From: Cepaea nemoralis
Lineage: Eukaryota > Mollusca > Gastropoda > Stylommatophora > Helicidae
NCBI GenBank assembly: GCA_014155875.1
Contig: JACEFZ010022374.1
Coordinates: 62,001 to 126,000, forward strand
Reading direction: 5' to 3'
DNA: 64,000 nt
The translations under genes were made by a program, and so were the position numbers. A model generated the notes under the pieces. That model ran no database searches. It was given only the letters and a program-made list of their open reading frames with translations, and was not told the origin of the DNA. This document shows, piece by piece, positions 42,422 to 53,699 of the stretch; position 1 is the stretch's first letter, and every line of letters starts with the position of its first letter.

Positions 42422-42650
42422 TCATGTTATCTCATCATGTTCCTCTTGTACTTTGCGGTGTCGAGTGAAGCATAAACGGTGGGAGAGTGCCCGCTTATAG
42501 TCTTCATGTATCGATATTCCCTTGGACTCTTTTATTTCCTGCTTCCATCGTTTACGTGGTCGGCCTCTTCCTCTGTTTCCCTCTGGTCTGTACATCATTG
42601 CTTGTTGTGGCCTAGCAATCCGGCAGGGGATCTTCATACTGCTCGTAGAA
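42422..42650 (-). pseudogene. LINE reverse transcriptase C-terminus (GRGRPRKRWKQEI)
   Basis: The minus ORF reads MKIPCRIARPQQAMMYRPEG, NRGRGRPRKRWKQEIKESKG, ISIHEDYKRALSHRLCF, ending in TRHRKVQEEHDEIT. Confidence 0.7.
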
Positions 42651-43267
42651 AAACTAAAACTTTTTTTTAAATCGCTTATAATTATTTTTTATTTTGCTGC
42701 ATTGAGATGTAAATTTTGCTTTTCAGTTTGCTACTGCAGTGAGTTTCTTAGCTTCTCAATGTCCTTTGTGTTGTTTATAGTCATACTGTATCTTCGGCAA
42801 CCTGAAATGCGGGCATTTCTTTTCCTTCAATTATCAAGGGATGATATTGTTCATGCTTGTATGTAAATAATTGTATGTAATTCATTATGTATGCATGCGG
42901 ATAAATGTTGCTTTTAATATGTGTTTCAAATTATATATATATATAATATATTTTGCAATTTGGTGTATGTATAGAATTATATGTAATTCATTATATACAT
43001 ATATAATTATGTGAAACGTGTTACATATGTCAACTTTTACATGAAACTTACATTTGTATATAAAAGTATAACTATCACTGCCGAAGGCAATAGGCCCCTA
43101 CTCGTGATTATGATCACAAACTCCTGATGTGGCTGCTATATGTTAACCCACCTTTAACTGGGCGAGTCGTAGTTATGTCAGTTTACATTTATCACCACAC
43201 ATTTATTTATTTATTTATTTATTCTTTTATTTATTTATTTTTTTGTTGTTGCTTTTTTTTTTTTTTG
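42651..43267. other. AT-rich sequence, (TATA) and (TTTA) runs
   Basis: Short (AT)n at 42937-42952, related ATGTAATTCATTATRTA words at about 42876 and 42971, and (TTTA)n at 43202-43240. No gene. Confidence 0.6.
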
Positions 43268-43552
43268 CTTTAGCTGGTTTTGAACTAAAGCGTAGTCTAT
43301 TACACTCTACTTCCAGTAGTGCTGGATTGAATTTTGCGTGTGGATTAGCTTTCTCTATTAACAGTGTCCCCCGCCATCAGGCTAACCCACTCCGACTTCA
43401 GAGGTAATAGTAATTTACGTCCCCAAGTCAAGACCGATAGGTCAACATTTTAGTCCAACTATCCGGTGTAGAGGTTGAACCCCTTACCTCGGCATCAGCA
43501 TACATGATGTTTATGAACACGCATTCTTATCCATTCAGCCTTGCTGGCCTAC
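43268..43552 (-). mobile_element. tRNA-derived SINE, family 3
   Basis: The reverse strand starts AGGCCAGCAAGGCTGAATGG, then GGGGTTCAACCTC, then GCCTGATGGCGGGGGACACT and AAAGCTAATCCACACGC. Confidence 0.8.
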
Positions 43553-43879
43553 ATCACCACACATGACTTGTTAACTGATTCAGTGCCAAAGGATAATATA
43601 TCACCAAATGTGACCTTCCATTTGGACAGAAGGGAGGTATACAGCCATACTAGGTTCGTCGTGTTATTTGATTTTCTTTTCCTGGTATCTTCCGAAATGT
43701 CAATGTTCAGTGAATGGCTATTTACATTATAATACTTGTTTATTTGATTGTGTACCATGTTTGGTCGAGACCTACTTTATGGGTGGCACTGAATCAGTTA
43801 ATGGGATTCAAAGAACTTAGGAAGACTGGGGCTCTGAGACGTTTCTGGCGTTGAAAGAAGCATCAACAGCATCGTCATC
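43553..43879. other. No recognisable feature
   Basis: Overlapping 63- and 69-codon ORFs on opposite strands lack motifs. Confidence 0.4.
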
Positions 43880-43985
43880 ATCATTATCATTGCCCTGCCA
43901 TCTGGCGCAGGCGTTCATGCATGTCTTCAGATCCGGGTACCTGGTGTTCTGGATATATTTTTAATTTAACTGCAGGTTAATTTAC
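43880..43985 (-). pseudogene. RTE-like LINE 3' end
   Basis: The minus strand TGCATGAACGCCTGCGCCAG then ATGGCAGGGCAATGATAATG equals the HERLRQxA terminus of 25.7 and 55.3 kb, followed by an ATG-type tail. Confidence 0.6.
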
Positions 43986-44397
43986 AAGACGTTGCAATAA
44001 ATCCTAGCATGTATTATCTGTTTGTAATTTACTAGGCAATGTTAGTTAGGTAGTTTGCCATTGCTTTCGAAACGGTTGACGCCTCATACCATTGAAATCA
44101 ACAGAAAGCGCCAGCAGCTGTTTTCGAAGCCTCGACTTAGTATGACGGGGAACCTTGAAACTGCGCGTCTCCTGAAGTCACGGCGGTCGATTTAAGTGTG
44201 GCAGGATCACTAATAAAAACTAACAGGAAAAGACAAATGAATTGTATTGTTTACTTCAACAGAGTAGGTACCAGATAGATGAGCCTTACTGGAGAACATA
44301 TTAGGACTTAGACACATATGAAAAACTTAAACAGCTGAACAACAAATAATAAAACAGCAACTCCACCTCAACAAATTCGTATAGAAGATTTTTTTTT
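43986..44397. other. Unassigned with a faint SINE 5 tail
   Basis: TAGTTTGCCATTGCTTTCGA at 44051-44070 is the minus-strand SINE 5 tail word. The remainder is not assigned. Confidence 0.4.
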
Positions 44398-44512
44398 CCC
44401 CCGCATATCCTTTACAGGACATCGCTGTCAACACCAGCAGTTTACCGCTGCCGTTGATTTCTTGGCAAGATTACGTTCAGTAGTTTTCCACTTCTTTCTG
44501 AACAATTGGAAG
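44398..44512 (-). mobile_element. SINE family 5, tail only
   Basis: CATATCCTTTACAGGACATC, TTGGCAAGATTACGTTCAGT, then AGTTTTCCACTTCTTTCTGA: the reverse complement of the family 5 tail at 45220-45340. Confidence 0.7.
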
Positions 44513-44854
44513 ATTGGAGAGCCATAAATACCTATGTCTGCCCCAGAAGAGGTGTCCGGAGAAGATGGAAAGGTATGCTACAATTGATCAGTTATTCATT
44601 ATCGTTAACAAAGAAAACTGTATAATTCTGATCAAAGAGTCACACACAATAGAGGTGAATTTGGACTGGAATACAATATTGTTTTTCTCTATTTACAATT
44701 GAAAATAAATGTCTTCTAACAATCAGTGTTTTTTGGAAGTGATTCTGGGAAACTAACTAAGACTCGATTGACTTATGTTTGTCAGCTGTCTTCGTATTCT
44801 GAAAGTTGCAATAAGTTGCATTCAAACCCAGTTTGCTTTACTAGGTTATTTTAT

Positions 44855-44965
44855 ATTCAGTAATTTGCCACCATGGCAAACTAATGAACGTAAACTTGCC
44901 AAAGGATCACAACAGCAAAAACTCCTGTGGTGACTGGAACGTTCTGTAAAAGATATACAACTAAC
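44855..44965 (+). mobile_element. SINE family 5, tail only
   Basis: CATGGCAAACTAATGAACGT, AAACTTGCCAAAGGATCACA, then TTCTGTAAAAGATATAC. Confidence 0.65.
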
Positions 44966-45094
44966 TAACTTGCCACTGCTTTCTGAGCAGGAAGTCATTA
45001 TTTAAGCCATAATTTTTAGTCTTCTAAGTGTTTCAGTAAGTTACTTTCAACCCCACTTTGATTTATTAGGATATTTTACGTTCAGTAACATTGT

Positions 45095-45345
45095 GTAGGC
45101 CGGTCTCTCTGGCTGTGGGGTTACAACACTTTCTCTCTGTAATCCCGTTTATCACGCAGAGTCTCGTAGCGGAGCGAGAGCTGAGGCGGTTCGACCCCCG
45201 CTCGTGACTTGCGGGATACTGAGCCGGTCGCTCAGAAAGCAATGGCAAACTACTGAGCGTAATCTTGCCAAGAGATCAACATACAGCTGAAAGATGCTGG
45301 TGTTGACAGCTAAGTCCTGTAAAAGGATATGCTTAAAAAAAACAT
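45095..45345 (+). mobile_element. tRNA-derived SINE, family 5 (best copy)
   Basis: Head CTCTCTGGCTGTGGGGTTAC (A-box region), B box GCGGTTCGACCCCCGC. The body is TGCGGGATACTGAGCCGGTC. The tail is CAGAAAGCAATGGCAAACTA, CTGAGCGTAATCTTGCCAAG, then GTCCTGTAAAAGGATATGC. Copies are at 58.6 and 63.8 kb, plus isolated tails at 44.4, 44.9 and 51.3 kb. Confidence 0.82.
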
Positions 45346-45356
45346 TGTGTAGGATT

Positions 45357-45376
45357 ATGGTGTGTGTGTCTGTGTC

Positions 45377-45412
<36 letters not shown>

Positions 45413-45423
45413 AGTGTGTGTGT

Positions 45424-45459
<36 letters not shown>

Positions 45460-45460
45460 A
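45357..45460. repeat. (GT)n microsatellite
   Basis: GT run with a few GTCT and GTAT variants. Confidence 0.97.
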
Positions 45461-46447
45461 ATTTGTGTTAAAATATTAGACTACGAAGTACACGCTGTCC
45501 TTGGTGAAAGAGAAGTACTTTATGTCCTGTGCTAGTTCTGAACTTGGTGACTCGTATTTAAGACGGATCTTTGCCAAGTCTCTCATTTAGTCTGTGCCTT
45601 CCGTTACTGGAAAACTAACCTTGTCAAGCAACAAACGATGATAAAGTACTCCTTATAAACAGAGAAACGACATGTAGCTGGTAAATGGTAGGTTGGATAG
45701 TTGTCTGGTTGGTTGGTTGATTGCATCTATAGAAGTACTGTTGGTGTAAAGACTTCTCCCAACCCGTACAAAAGCACCCTGGGAATTCTGATGCATAGCT
45801 CTAAATTTTCTTGCCAAGCTCGGAAAGCAGAGAGGTGTGCAAGGAAATATTGGGCTTCACATCAGCGGAGAGATATGTTGTAATGTAACTAGGTCATCAT
45901 TCAGCACACTACTTGTGTACTGTGTGATTAGTCATAGGCTGGTAGTGTATCCTCGACGGGTTTTATTTATTTAGTTGTCAACAGACACCAACTGAATGCC
46001 CTAAAGGAGCAGTTATAAGTTACGAATTCGTGCGTAGTGGATCTGCAGTTAATATTACTGTATGTTTTTAAAAAAATATTTGTTAGAGACGCATATTAAT
46101 CATTCTTTGAGGACATCAGTGAATAATAATCGCCTGGAGCTTCAGGATTTGACGGATTAAATTAAAAGATCATCGTTGTTTGAATTGCCTTTTATTGTTT
46201 CGTCAAGGCTGTGGCCCTGTACGTCCGACTTCGACAACCATTTGTCCGGGTTTGCGTTCCCTAAAATTTAAAAAAAAAAAATTATAATTTTCCAATAGAA
46301 ATAAGTTAATCAAATTAGATAGTTTGATTCTCTGAGGGCGTAACACTCCCATGATGGTTGAATGGCATAGTATTTTCATCAGTACGCAACAGCCGCTGAT
46401 GCAAGATAGGGTAAAGGTGTTCGATGTTAGAGGTACGGTTTTGAAGG
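45461..46447. other. No recognisable gene
   Basis: Unassigned. (TTGG)n is very short at 45708-45719. Confidence 0.45.
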
Positions 46448-46876
46448 CAGTGGTTCTCAACCGGTGGTGAATTCTACCCCCCCCCCCCCTTTCCCATGGA
46501 AATTTTAGGGTTTCAATTTGGGGGGGGGGGGGGGGGGGGGGAGATTAAGATTATTTCAAGAAAGCGTTAATACAATAATTGATTACTTGATATTGTTTTT
46601 CCATCCATATGTTACGGTACTGTACTTCTCGCTGTTCTGAAATTCGTTTTATAACGTAAGTAGACCCGCAAATCACGTTTTATGTAGACGTCTAGGCTTG
46701 TTCTAGTAAGTGTTATTAAATTTAGCTTCCATTTTTATGTATACTGTGTAGGGGCGGTTGAGAGGGGGGGGGGGTTTAGGGAGGAAATACGAAAGGGAGG
46801 GGGGAATGACATTCTGAACAAATAATGAAGGGATGTATGGGCCAAAAAAAGAAAAAAAAGAAAGGGAGAACCACTG
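46448..46876. mobile_element. hAT-type MITE, second copy
   Basis: Starts CAGTGGTTCTCAACCGGTGG and ends GGGAGAACCACTG. The interior AATAATTGATTACTTGATAT and ACGTAAGTAGACCCGCAAAT matches the 22731-23093 copy in reverse orientation. Contains runs of C and G. I could not identify a convincing 8-bp duplication. Confidence 0.8.
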
Positions 46877-46904
46877 GGCTAGAGGTAGAAGACTACCTAC
46901 TTCA

Positions 46905-46983
46905 TAAATCGGTGTGGGTTTGCCTGATGGCGAGGAACACTGGTAATCGGGAAAGCTAATCCACAAGCAAAATCAATTCAGTG
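46905..46983 (+). mobile_element. SINE family 3, core fragment
   Basis: TTGCCTGATGGCGAGGAACA, then CTGGTAATCGGGAAAGCTAA and TCCACAAGC. Confidence 0.7.
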
Positions 46984-47190
46984 CACAGAGTATGTCAGAG
47001 TTACTACGTTTTAAGTTAAGAGTTACGGCCTTCTATGTTAGAATTACGAATGAATCACCAAAAAGCGATAAGTAGACGGTAAGTTTTAAAACGATCACAG
47101 GTAACAAAATAGACGTTGCAGCTAAAGCCTTCGTCAGCACAGAAAAAAAAAACCGACACAACTACATGAAAAACACTACATGAAAATACA
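46984..47190. other. Short unassigned spacer
   Basis: Nothing recognised. Confidence 0.4.
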
Positions 47191-47722
47191 AGGATAAGTT
47201 AATAAGTAATTCACAAATGACTGTAGAAAAAATAACTAAATATGATAACAACTTGAAACCAGTGTATTTGTTACATACATTGTCCCTTTATTTCTCAACA
47301 TAATTTCCACCAACACTGATGCACTTAACCCACCTTATAACCACCTTTTAATTTCACATTCAACTTCAGCGTCACTCATGAAATGTCTCCCGCCAAGGTG
47401 GGTTTTCAGTCGTCTTACCCCTAGCGATTTCCCGTAAAGCGGTGCATAACTGGGTAGAAATAGTTACGAGGCCGAATCAATAAGGACATCACACAGGTCT
47501 GTGGGATAGCAGGTAAATGAAAACATAGCACGCAGTTCTATGCAGCCGGTTTGGGAGGACTGATAAAACGATGGGGTAAGTGCATCAATGTTGGTTGGTG
47601 GAAATTATGTTGAGAAATAAAGGGACAATGTATGTATTAAAAATAAACTGGTTTCAAGTTGTTATCATAGTTAGTTATTTTTCTACAGCCATTTGTGACT
47701 TACTTATTAACTTACCCTCGTA
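47191..47722. mobile_element. Rearranged mariner forming an inverted repeat
   Basis: The 3' end of the mariner seen at 9414-10188 is present twice, in opposite orientation: 47191-47331 reversed, 47575-47722 forward, about 140 bp each and closely similar (AACTTGAAACCAGTNTATTT, then ACATTGTCCCTTTATTTCTC). Between them are scrambled pieces: the reversed THLGGRHF segment, a CCCTAGCGATTT piece of the PSDF region, a CGTAAAGCGGTGCATAACTG piece of the N-terminal helix-turn-helix, and the 5' terminal repeat TACGAGGCCGAATCAATAAG at 47465. It cannot encode transposase. Confidence 0.85.
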
Positions 47723-47978
47723 TAAATATCATCAATAATTTTTTTTTTTTAAACGGACTATAAACATTAACAAAAAACTTGACAGACTACGAAGTCGAAA
47801 CGGAAAACAGTTAACAGAGGTTCAGGGAAGGGATGTTAAAAATATTACTATAGTGTAACTGAAAAACAGATTTAGCAGAATAAACATCTGCAAATTCTAC
47901 TTTTCAAAATTAGAAAACCTTGCCAGAAAATACAACTGATTGCATGTATAGCACTAGAATAAACACATTGGCATTCTC

Positions 47979-48290
47979 TCAAGTCCTACGGAACTGGTTC
48001 AGTGTGTTGTGATTGTGTGACCCTTGGGATGAAAGACGGGCTCTCTTTGGTACTCTGCGCATAATATATTCATAACCGACCAACACAAAAATGGTTACAA
48101 ATGCGCAACCAAAAATGAGCACAGTAATTTCAATTTCACGCCATAAAGACACAAAGTGGATAGGTTTTAGTTCAAATTTTCGATGACACAGCGGCACCTG
48201 AATCATGATGTGGTCAGTATCACGCTGACAGTCTTTGCTTTCCAATTTCTTCCTCTGCCCTTTATCCTCAATCCGAGCATAGACATTCAA
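47979..48290 (-). CDS. Candidate small single-pass membrane protein (uncertain)
   Basis: 103-codon ATG frame. Residues 1-50 are hydrophilic; about 52-74 (ITVLIFGCAFVTIFVLVGY) form a strong membrane segment followed by basic MRRVPKRAR, a typical cytoplasmic stop-transfer signal; the tail is Ser/Asn/His-rich. A TTTAG sits shortly before the ATG, so it may be a last exon. I do not recognise the family and no polyadenylation signal is close downstream. It may be chance. Confidence 0.25.
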   Translation of the reverse strand: MNVYARIEDKGQRKKLESKDCQRDTDHIMIQVPLCHRKFELKPIHFVSLWREIEITVLIFGCAFVTIFVLVGYEYIMRRVPKRARLSSQGSHNHNTLNQFRRT

Positions 48291-48547
48291 TCAACCCATA
48301 CTAAACCGACCCATCTTTAGCTACAACTTAATCTTGCGATGCGCATATGATAAATTTCTGACTATAAATCTCTCTCCGTGTTTTAGCCTCTCTCTGTTTC
48401 ACTGTTTCTGAGATTTCCATGGGAGGGATCTTCTAGTTATTTTAATTTCAGGCTTTCTGAATAAAAGTGCCTGTGCCTTATCCAACGCCGGGGTTTATCC
48501 TTCACCTCGTGATTTGCTAGTTGGTTGAATATTGCAGATACAGTTTA
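48291..48547. other. No recognisable feature
   Basis: Unassigned spacer. Confidence 0.4.
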
Positions 48548-48795
48548 AGGGTGTTTACATGCGAGAGGATCGAACTTCCTGTAACGGGTTTTATCCCATA
48601 TGGCTTGGTATCTTTCCACAGAACGGCCTGCCGAAAGTGTCGCACAGAGCACACAGATTCCGTAGCTCCAGCGACGACCCCCAAGGGTCTCCCAGAAAAC
48701 TGCAATCGTAAACCAAATGATGGAGCTCGGAGTCGAACTCACAACCTTCCGAACGCGAGACATGCCACTTCGTCACGGAGACTCCGAGAGATAAA
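48548..48795 (-). mobile_element. tRNA-derived SINE, family 4
   Basis: The reverse strand reads CCGTGACGAAGTGGCATGTC (A box) and TGAGTTCGACTCCGAG (B box), then the conserved TGTGCGACACTTTCGGCAGG and CATATGGGATAAAACCCG. Confidence 0.82.
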
Positions 48796-48867
48796 ATTTT
48801 TACGGGATGTAGCCAGGTCAAGATTCAGGTCAGCACACATACAAACTGTCTCAGGTTAAACCAAGGC

Positions 48868-50405
48868 TGATCTTGTTTCCTGCCAACATCACAGGTTAAA
48901 CCTAGGCTGATCTTGTATCCTGCCAACATCACAGGTTAAATCTAGGCTGATCTTGTTTCCTGTCAACATCACAGGTTAAGCCTGGGTTGTTCTTGTTTCC
49001 TGCCAACATCACAGGTTAAACCTAGGCTGATCTTGTTTCCTGCCAACATCACAGGTTAAGCCTGGGTTGTTCTTGTTTCCTGCCAACATCACAGGTTAAG
49101 CCTGGGTTGTTCTTGTTTCCTGCCAACATCACAGGTTAAACCTAGGCTGATCTTGTTTCTTGCCAACATCACAGGTTAAGCCTGGGTTGTTCTTGTTTCC
49201 TGCCAACATCACAGATTAAACCTAGGCTGATCTTGTTTCCTGCAAACATCACAGGTTAAACCTGGGTTGTTCTTGTTTCCTGCCAACATCACAGGTTAAA
49301 CCTAGGCTGATCTTGTTTCCTTCCAACATCACAGGTTAAGCCTGGGTTGTTCTTGTTTCCTGCCAACATCACAGATTAAACCTAGGCTGATCTTGTTTAC
49401 TGCCAACATCACAGGTTAAGCCTGGGTTGTTCTTGTTTCCTGCCAACATCACAGGTTAAACCTAGACTGATCTTGTTTCCTGCCAACATCACAGGTTAAA
49501 CCTAGACTGATCTTGTTTCCTGCCAGCATCTTTGGTTAAACCTAGACTGATATTGTTTCCTGCCAACATTTCAGGTTAAACTTGGGATGATCTTGTTTCC
49601 TACCAATATCTCTAGTAACATCTGAGCTGATCTTGTTTCCTGCCAATATCACAGGTTAAATCTAGGCTGATCTTGTTTCCTGCCAGCATCTTTGGTTAAA
49701 CCTAGACTGATATTGTTTCCTGCCAACATCACAGGTTAAACTTAGGCTGATCTTGTTTCCTGCCAACATCTCACGTTAAACCTAGACTGATCTTGTTTCC
49801 TGCCAACATCACAGGTTAAACTTGGGCTGATCTTGTTTCCTGCCAACATCTCACGTTAAACCTAGCATTGATATTGTTTCCTGCCAACATTTGAGGTTAA
49901 ACCTGGGCTGATCTTGTTTCCTACCAACATCTCTAGTAACATCTGAGCTGATCTTATTTCCTGCCAACATCTCACGTTAAACCTAGACTGATCTTGTTTC
50001 CTGCCAACATCACAGGTTAAACTTGGGCTGATCTTGTTTCCTGCCAACATCTCACGTTAAACCTAGACTGATATTGTTTCCTGCCAACATCACAGGTTAA
50101 ACTTAGACTGATCTTGTTTCCTGCCAACATCTCACGTTAAACCTAGACTGATATTGTTTCCTGCCAACATCACAGGTTAAACTTGGGCTGATCTTGTTTC
50201 CTGCCAACATCTCACGTTAAACCTAGACTGATAATGTTTCCTGCCAACATTTCAGGTTAAACTTGAGCTGATCTTGTTTCCTGCCAACATCTCAGGTTAA
50301 ACGTAGACTGATATTGTTTCCTGCCAACATCTCTGGTTTAGAGTAGACTGATCTTGTTTCCTGCCAACATTTCAGGTTAAGAATAGACTGGTCTTGTTCC
50401 CTGCC
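48868..50405. repeat. 40-bp satellite, about 38 copies
   Basis: Unit CCTGCCAACATCACAGGTTA then AACCTAGGCTGATCTTGTTT. From 48960 to 49440, AAACCTAGGCTGATC and AAGCCTGGGTTGTTC versions tend to alternate; from 49500 on, TCACGTTAAACCTAGACTGAT and ACAGGTTAAACTTGGGCTGAT versions alternate. This gives an 80-bp higher-order trend. Confidence 0.95.
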
Positions 50406-50429
50406 ATCAAACTCCAAACAAATGTCCAG

Positions 50430-50565
50430 TTGAAAGTTCTCCTTGTCTTCCCTCTCAGTTTTGAGATTCTTCCAAAACCCCTGTAGATCCCCCGCAATAT
50501 CATTCTATCCACATACGGGTTCTCAATCTTTTCCCCCGCCTTCTCGACCTGGCCCCATAGGCAAT
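50430..50565 (-). pseudogene. I-like LINE internal fragment
   Basis: AGTTCTCCTTGTCTTCCCTC then TCAGTTTTGAGATTCTTCCA corresponds to LRGKTRRTFN and RGSGRISK of the 15.7 and 7.1 kb copies. No 3' tail is present, so it is cut on both sides. Confidence 0.8.
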
Positions 50566-51004
50566 TTGATTTGTTGATTTATTCGTTTAATAGGGTCCTT
50601 TACTTTGGTTTATTTCTTAACCGGGGGAAGTGACCACAGTAATGTAAATGTGATAAAAGCAACCTGTTTTTCAGGACACACAAAAAGAAAAAACAAAACT
50701 GAAAGGCAATGCATCAGATTTAGGAGTTACAACTCAGTCTTAAGTGGCTCCACCCACCAACGAATTAGCCAATAGGACTGAGTCTGAATCAGAGGTTCAA
50801 TGGCAGGAACAAATAAAGTTGGAACAAATAAATCAGAACAAATAACATCCTTCATTACTGCGGATGAAATACAGAACCGTTGTGATGGCAGTTAGCACAC
50901 GAACCAAAATACCACCCTGAACCCATTGGAAGCAAACACAAAACAACTCAGAGTTGGAAGCAAGGTTATGGGGATATATACCCAAAAAAAAAAGTCTTAA
51001 ATGT
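50566..51004. other. No recognisable feature
   Basis: GGAACAAATAAA occurs twice near 50807-50832. Otherwise unassigned. Confidence 0.4.
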
Positions 51005-51120
51005 CGAGATTATCCACTTCATTGCACCAGGTTGTATCCCATATAGCTCGGTCTCTTTCCGCAGAGCGGCCTGCCGAAAGCATTGCACAAAGCACGAACT
51101 CCACAGCACCAGCGACGACT
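51005..51120 (-). mobile_element. SINE family 4, body fragment
   Basis: CATATAGCTCGGTCTCTTTC, CGCAGAGCGGCCTGCCGAAA, then AGCACGAACTCCACAGC. Confidence 0.75.
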
Positions 51121-51294
51121 ATGGGGATATATATGAGGATATATATGATGTTTGTTGGGAGCACAAGTTCAATTATGATGAAATGGAAAGGATACGAATA
51201 AAGACGTAACAACTAGATTTCCCTTTTACTAACTCAAACTGTCTCTTCTGACTGCGGCGTAGTGGGTTCCATCCACACGCTAATCATTTGGAGT

Positions 51295-51390
51295 TACATA
51301 TTGACTTCCAATTCAGAATGCAATGGCAAACTACTGAACGTAAAATTGCCTAGTACATCAGCTTGGAGTTGAATGCAAGGTCCTGCAGTT
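51295..51390 (+). mobile_element. SINE family 5, tail fragment
   Basis: CAGAATGCAATGGCAAACTA, CTGAACGTAAAATTGCCTAG, then AAGGTCCTGCAG. Confidence 0.65.
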
Positions 51391-51745
51391 TTTAGAACTG
51401 TGACAAACATATCAGCCAATCGACTCATAATTAGTTTCACAGAATCACTTTCAAAAACACTGATTATATAAGACGGCATTTATTTTCATCTTTAACAAGA
51501 AGACAAACAATATTGCTGTTGTATCCCTGTTCAAATGTACCTCTCTTCGTTGTTGCTCTTTGATTAGAATATAACAGGTTTCTTTGCCAAAGACAATTAA
51601 TGACTATCTATTATACGTTGAAAAGCAGCTTATCTTCTTGGTGTCCTTTTTTGGTCTTACAACTGCTGTCACATGTATGGCAGTTGTACGTGATTTTCTT
51701 ACTGATTTCATAAAACAGAAAACTTTAGCATAGGATAAATAATAT
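51391..51745. other. No recognisable feature
   Basis: Unassigned sequence. Confidence 0.4.
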
Positions 51746-51749
51746 GTTG

Positions 51750-51831
<82 letters not shown>

Positions 51832-52124
51832 TAGTGGTAGGTAGTGGTTTTGGTGGTGGTGGTGATGGTGGTGATGGTGGGGTGGTAGTAGTGGTGGTAG
51901 AGGTGGTGGTGGTAGAGGTGGTGGTGGTGGTAGTGGTGGTGGTGGTGGTAGAGGTGGTGGTAGTGGTGGTGGTGGTGGTAGAGGTGGTGGTGGTGGTGGT
52001 GGTGGTGGTGGTGGTGGTATTGGTCGTCGTCGTCGTGTTTGCAGTGGTCTTCTTCATCCATGTAGTGGTTGTAATAGTTGCATCAATGTTTGTGCTGGTG
52101 GTCGTAGTAGTAGTAGTAGTAGTG

Positions 52125-52183
<59 letters not shown>

Positions 52184-52724
52184 TGTTGTTGTTGTTGTTG
52201 TTTTTATTGTTGTTGTTCTAGATCTTGTTGTGGTGCTAGTTGAGATGATAGTCGTAGTAGTAGTTGTTGTAGTAGATACTGCTGTGATGCTGGTAGTGAT
52301 GATGGCATTAGTAAATGCAGTAGCTGTCGTTATGGCGTTGGCAGTAATGACAGCAGTAATGGTAGTTGTTGAAGCTGTTATGTTGTCTTGGTAGTGATGA
52401 TAGCAGTAGTAGTAGTTGTAGTAAATATTGGTAGAGATGATGATAGTTGTAGTTGTTGTTGAGGCTGCTTGTGTGGGGTTGGTAGTGATGATGGCAGTTG
52501 TAGTACTCCTAGTCTCTGTTGTTGAGGATGGCAGTGATGTTAGCAGTACTAGTAGTTACAGTAGGCGATGTTATGGTGCCGGCAGTTATGATTGCAGTAG
52601 TAGTTATTGTTGGGGTAGCTGATACTATGGTTTTGGTAGTGACGGTGGTTGTCGTTGTGTTTGCTGTCATGATAATAGCGCCAATGTGATTTTAATCATC
52701 ATAGTTTTAGCAGTAGTAGTAGTC

Positions 52725-52763
<39 letters not shown>

Positions 52764-52796
52764 CTAGTACTAGTAGTAGTAGTAGTAGTAGTAGTG

Positions 52797-52884
<88 letters not shown>

Positions 52885-52913
52885 TAGTAGTAGTAGTAGT
52901 GATAGTAGTAGTG

Positions 52914-52985
<72 letters not shown>

Positions 52986-53020
52986 ATAGTAGTAGACGTT
53001 GCACTAGTGGTGGTAGTAGG
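51746..53020. repeat. Large (TAG)n/(TGG)n/(TTG)n triplet region
   Basis: Pure (TAG)n at 51750-51830, 52105-52182 and 52715-52985. TGG-rich 51840-52020. Imperfect triplet-derived sequence between 52200 and 52680. Poly-Val, poly-Thr and poly-Leu ORFs are artefacts. Confidence 0.98.
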
Positions 53021-53387
53021 AGCAATCATAGTAGTATGAGCAGCAACAATACAAGTATAGTGTTTGCTGTTGTTGTTGTTGCTATTGTTGTTGTTGTTGT
53101 CCTCTGCAAATTTCGATGCATGCGACATGCATGTTCGCTACTTGTGAGGCCAGCCGTTATTACAACAAGGCATATCTTGTAGATCGCTGACAAGCCGTTC
53201 CTCGCCTGTGTCTGGAGGAATGTTCATTTCGCTAACCAGTTTATTACCTGTAGATATTGAAGACCAGTATATTATTCATATGCCTTACATAACCAGTATT
53301 TAGAAAGAGAAGATGAAGACAGACGTCATAACAAGGATTAAAAGAAATTACCTAACGAATCCCTAAGTATTTTCTCTGTCAATAGTC
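53021..53387. other. (TTG)n then unassigned
   Basis: TTGTTG run at about 53068-53099, otherwise no recognisable feature. Confidence 0.5.
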
Positions 53388-53452
53388 ATCATCATCATGA
53401 TCATCATCATCATCACCACCATCATCACTATCATCATCACCACCATCATCAC

Positions 53453-53494
<42 letters not shown>

Positions 53495-53495
53495 G
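53388..53495. repeat. (ATC)n microsatellite
   Basis: ATC/ACC triplets ending in an uninterrupted ATC run. It may be the tail of a lost RTE-like element on the minus strand, since (GAT)n is that family's tail. Confidence 0.95.
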
Positions 53496-53699
53496 GTTAC
53501 CACATGCCACTCTGATAAGCGCATGATTCATTATCTAAACCAACCATCATAGTCTTTGATAAGGTATGTATTCTTATCCGGAGTATGCCATTTAGCCAAG
53601 CCATCTAGCTACTTTTCTCTGTGTCGTGTCATTCAGCCAAGGTATTTAGCTATTTGTCTCGGTGTCGTGTCATTTATCAAAGCCATCTAGCTATTTATC

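Noticed and set aside
51708..53128. Poly-Val, poly-Thr, poly-Leu and poly-His ORFs
   Set aside because: Produced by TAG/TGG triplet repeats on both strands.
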